This document shows positions 61,034 to 64,000 of a stretch of 64,000 nt of DNA, in pieces. The stretch spans positions 447,701 to 511,700 of the forward strand of contig OZ026609.1 in assembly GCA_964020085.1 (NCBI GenBank), read 5' to 3'. Source of the DNA: Micromussa lordhowensis. Lineage: Eukaryota; Cnidaria; Anthozoa; Scleractinia; Lobophylliidae. Numbering within the stretch: the stretch's first letter is position 1; each line of letters starts with the position of its first letter. The position numbers and the translations under genes were made by a program. A model generated the notes under the pieces. The model saw only the letters and a program-made list of their open reading frames with translations, made no database searches and was not told the origin of the DNA.

Positions 61034-61275
61034 GGTGTGGTTTCAACAAATCGCGTTGATTAAAGTTCTGGACTCCTCTGTTACATCGTGTTTAATAGAT
61101 CGTGTTCGATCTCTTATATCTGCTTATATATTCACACGTGAACTACCGCTGTCCTGATCATCCGACCGCTGACCCAACTGCTATCCCCCACCCAGTCCCC
61201 CACCGCTATAATTTTTTATCGAATTTACAGTGGTCATATTTCTTCCTCACACTTCCTGCAAAAAAAGGACGAACA
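61034..61275. promoter_or_regulatory. shared divergent promoter region of the two BTB genes
   Basis: 242 bp separate the two start codons, so both core promoters and 5' UTRs must lie here unless non-coding exons exist elsewhere. The middle is C/A-rich (61150-61205). No confident TATA element on either side. Confidence 0.5.
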
Positions 61276-62613
61276 ATGGCTACATTTATCGAGAAGAACT
61301 GGCAAACGACAAGAGCTACAATTAGAGAAAGAACCAGATTTATGTTTAATAACGATCTTATAAGCGATGTGAAGTTTATTGTGCGAGGATCGGATGGCAG
61401 TGAAAAGGAGCTTCCGGCACACAAGTTTGTGCTATCTATAAGTAGCCCAGTGTTCTATGCGATGTTTTATGGACCAATGGCGGATACTTCAAACACCATT
61501 GCTTTATTTGACTGTGACTACGAAGGTTTATCAGAGTTGTTCCGTTTCATGTACAGTGATGAAGTTTACCTGACCAGAAGTTGCGTGATGGAAGTGTTAT
61601 ATTTGGCAGACAAGTACATCTTGCCCAGTCTTGTGAGAGAGTGTCTTGAGTACATACGTGAAATCGTTGACGAATCAAATGCGCTTTGCATTCTTGGGCA
61701 CGCATCGAGGTACAGCGAACAAAATGAAGATCTTGTTGAGCGTTGCTGGGAATTAGTTGATGATCACACCGAACAGGCTATCCAATCAGATGAATTTGTA
61801 ACAATTGACAAATCAATTCTTGAAGCATTAGTGGATAGAGACTCTTTGAACATTCAAGAGATTGACCTGTTCAAAGCCGTCAACAAGTGGGCAGAATATC
61901 AGTGTGAACTGAAGGGCCTGGTGGCAGATGGTTGTGTTAAAAGAGACATCATTGGTGAGAAAATAGTGACAAAGATTCGATTTCCAGTTATGGAAAAATC
62001 GGAATTTGCCAGTGTTGTACTTGACAGCAATATACTTTTACCTCACGAAGCCTTTGATTTGACAAGGTATCACTGTTTGGCATCCCTGTCTCCAAGGGGA
62101 TTTCTTAGCACCAAAAGAATTGGTGGACTAAAACATTGCCAAGTATTTGCCTCAGTAGTCAATTTTGGGTGGGCTCATCATGATGAAATGAAACGCACTG
62201 TTTATCTGCGTGTGGACAAAGCTATCAAAATGCATGGTGTTCGTCTCTTTGGTAGTGATGGTGAACAACAGAATGTTACCCTGGAAGTGCTAAATTCCTC
62301 AGGAAAAGTGGTGTATGCCCATAAAAAGGGAACATTTGCTTCAGTACAATTTCAGTTTAAGTCAACTAGTTCCTATGGCATTGATGTCTTACTTGAGCAA
62401 CCAGCTGATCTAGTGCAGGAAATAGTGTACTGTCTCAGAGTTTCTTTTTCTGGGTCAGTTTCTTGGCATGGAGAGAACATGTTAAAGTCTGTCCAGTCTT
62501 CAGGTGTGACGTTTAGGTTTTCTGCCAATGAAAAAATGACAGATTTGCCAAAAGATGCATCTCAAAAAGAATGTCCTAAAATATTGCCTGAAATTCTGTT
62601 TACTCTGAAGTAA
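61276..62613 (+). CDS. BTB-BACK-PHR domain protein (BTBD3/6-like), single exon
   Basis: 445 aa from the ATG at 61276 (context gaacaATGg). The ORF is open back to 61102, but the extra 58 residues are low-complexity and unlike the family, and MATFIEKNWQTTRATIRER aligns with the paralogue's start. BTB about 20-120 (NNDLISDVKFIVRG, LPAHKFVLSISSPVFYAMFYG, FMYSDEV), BACK about 130-235, PHR about 285-425 (FGWAHHDEMKRTVYLRVDKAIKMHGVRLFG). It is clearly paralogous to the minus-strand neighbour but well diverged, so this is an older inverted duplication. A LINE 3' end lies directly downstream. Confidence 0.92.
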   Translation: MATFIEKNWQTTRATIRERTRFMFNNDLISDVKFIVRGSDGSEKELPAHKFVLSISSPVFYAMFYGPMADTSNTIALFDCDYEGLSELFRFMYSDEVYLTRSCVMEVLYLADKYILPSLVRECLEYIREIVDESNALCILGHASRYSEQNEDLVERCWELVDDHTEQAIQSDEFVTIDKSILEALVDRDSLNIQEIDLFKAVNKWAEYQCELKGLVADGCVKRDIIGEKIVTKIRFPVMEKSEFASVVLDSNILLPHEAFDLTRYHCLASLSPRGFLSTKRIGGLKHCQVFASVVNFGWAHHDEMKRTVYLRVDKAIKMHGVRLFGSDGEQQNVTLEVLNSSGKVVYAHKKGTFASVQFQFKSTSSYGIDVLLEQPADLVQEIVYCLRVSFSGSVSWHGENMLKSVQSSGVTFRFSANEKMTDLPKDASQKECPKILPEILFTLK

Positions 62614-62682
62614 AGCAAAATCTGCCAGGAATGGGATGGACCCAAGTAGTCAGCAGGACTAGTTTCTGGTGACCCCGAAAGC

Positions 62683-62995
62683 GAGACTAAAGACTGGCAA
62701 GAGAATGTTTGCTGTGGCGGCACCAAGACTATGGAACTCAATTGTGCTCAAACTTAGATCTACATGTAGTTCTTCAATGGACAGTTTTAAACGACATTTA
62801 AACATATCTTTCTAAACCAGCTTTTTAACTCTTTTAATTTTAGATGATAAATATGTCTATATATCTTAGAATTTCAACTAAGTTTATTCCTATTTTTTCC
62901 CCTTCCCCCCTTTCTGTTAGCTTTTTAATAATCTTTACTGTAAAGCACCATGGACAATAACGAATTTGGCGCTACACAAATAGTTTCTTATTTAT
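62683..62995 (+). mobile_element. LINE 3' end remnant
   Basis: Plus-strand frame reads the C-terminus of a non-LTR reverse-transcriptase protein (MFAVAAPRLWNSIVLKL, SMDSFKRHLNISF) to a stop near 62815, then an AT-rich 3' UTR. It lies just after the plus-strand BTB gene and may supply its 3' UTR. Confidence 0.7.
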
Positions 62996-63246
62996 TATTA
63001 TAATGGAGAATTCTGGTCTCTGAGAGTGGACTGCCCTACAATTTTTGTCATGGTGTTGCTAAGAAACTGCATGGTCACACCATGATGGTTTGACAAGGTT
63101 CTCTCAAGGTACACTGGCAAAGCAATTCTTAGACTGGATGATAAAATTTGGAAACTTTGCAATTGACTTTAAACAAGGGTTGATGCAAATGGCACTTTGC
63201 AATTCGAGAGTTTTCATTGGCTTAGTCATCATGGGTTATGTATAGG

Positions 63247-63393
63247 AAATCGTATGAACGCGAGTGCATTTTGTGATTTATAGGCACAAGTGATGCTTTA
63301 AAAGTTCTCAAACGGCGAGTGCAATTTGAGAACTTTCAAAACATCACAAGTGACCATAAATCACGAAAATGCACGAGCAGGTTCATACGATTT
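63247..63393. repeat. foldback repeat
   Basis: 147-bp palindrome with ends AAATCGTATGAAC and complement. The insertion around it (about 63200-63645) splits a roughly 110-bp direct repeat (63082-63199, 63646-63753). Confidence 0.6.
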
Positions 63394-64000
63394 TTTATTT
63401 ATTATATTCTCAACAAAATTACTCAAATGCACTACTTTGTACGTGTTACATACTACATTGAACGCTTCAATGGTTTCCAATATGTTTTGTTTGAACCAAT
63501 CAGAAATATAATGTTGAGACAAGCAAATCTAGCGTGAAGCTTTTGAAGGATTTTGAAAAAATTCAAAAAATATCTCAGAAAATATATAGAAACTTTGGCA
63601 CTTCCCGGTGTTTCCATAGCAACTTCCGTATTGCACTCTATAACCTATGATGGTTTGACAAGGTACTCTCAAGGTTCACTGGCAAAGCAATTCCTAGACT
63701 GGATGATAAAATTTGGAAACTTTGCAAGGGTTGATGCAAATGGCACTTGTTCCACTGACTGTAACATGGGGATCCTACTGACATTTTGATTTTCCACGAA
63801 GTAGCCAGACCCCTCCCACAGAGGGTTTAGGATTAACGTTAGGGTGATTTGACCTCCTCCCCCCACCCCTTGGGAAACTCCCCATCCCCTCAGAATTCCC
63901 AGTGCCCTATTTTGGGGCAGGTCTGGATATTTCCTGGAACCACAGATTAAAAAAAAGTGCAAACCCTATTAATAAGAGAACTGTAACAGTTCTCAGAAGT

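Larger units (their letters stand above)
62614..64000. other. intergenic, downstream of plus-strand BTB gene
   Basis: LINE remnant, split direct repeat, foldback, and a C-rich repeat near 63790-63940. Short ORFs here lie in repeats and are not supported as genes. Confidence 0.55.

Noticed and set aside
61102..61275. Upstream in-frame extension of the plus-strand BTB protein
   Set aside because: The extra 58 residues do not resemble the family, and the ATG at 61276 aligns with the paralogue start.
63553..63789. 78-codon plus-strand ORF near the window end
   Set aside because: Most of it is the direct repeat also at 63082, so repeat-derived.

Overview
The window reads as nuclear DNA of a metazoan, most likely an anthozoan cnidarian (coral or sea anemone). 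The evidence is multi-exon genes with GT/AG introns of a few hundred bases, the protein families present, and a dense load of short foldback (MITE-like) elements, tRNA-derived SINEs, LINE 3' ends and a Penelope-like element. No bacterial or viral gene is visible. The organism call is inference.

The left three quarters holds three tandem minus-strand copies of one gene for a secreted/membrane protein of the calcium-channel alpha2delta / CACHD1 family: signal peptide, VWA_N, VWA with an intact MIDAS, Cache region, Cys-rich modules, one transmembrane helix and a cytoplasmic tail. Copy 1 (<1-9898) leaves the window inside its tail exon. Copy 2 (12435-24648) is complete: 15 exons, 1468 aa. Copy 3 (34709-46624) has 16 exons and 1228 aa. 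Exon boundaries were traced by hand from splice consensus; lengths and phases agree across the copies. Several exons are too short or out of register to appear as long ORFs.

Copies 2 and 3 lie in a roughly 22.7 kb tandem segmental duplication: unit 1 about 11759-34438, unit 2 about 34440-56125. The junction is visible at 34438/34440. It cuts exon 3 of a second, plus-strand gene family that encodes small Cys-rich, probably GPI-anchored proteins. The unit 2 copy runs on into unique sequence and is complete (52925-57852, 245 aa); the unit 1 copy is cut and fused to foreign sequence. The units also carry decayed exons and orphan 37-nt signal exons of the same family, one pair on the opposite strand.

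Because the units were once identical, each serves as an outgroup for the other. Elements present in only one unit with target-site duplications can be read as insertions after the duplication: a Penelope-like element, a LINE 3' end, a probable solo LTR, and several MITE/foldback elements.

The right end (59.7-62.6 kb) holds two single-exon BTB-BACK-PHR (BTBD3/6-like) genes head to head, with 242 bp between their start codons. The rest is repeat-rich intergenic DNA.
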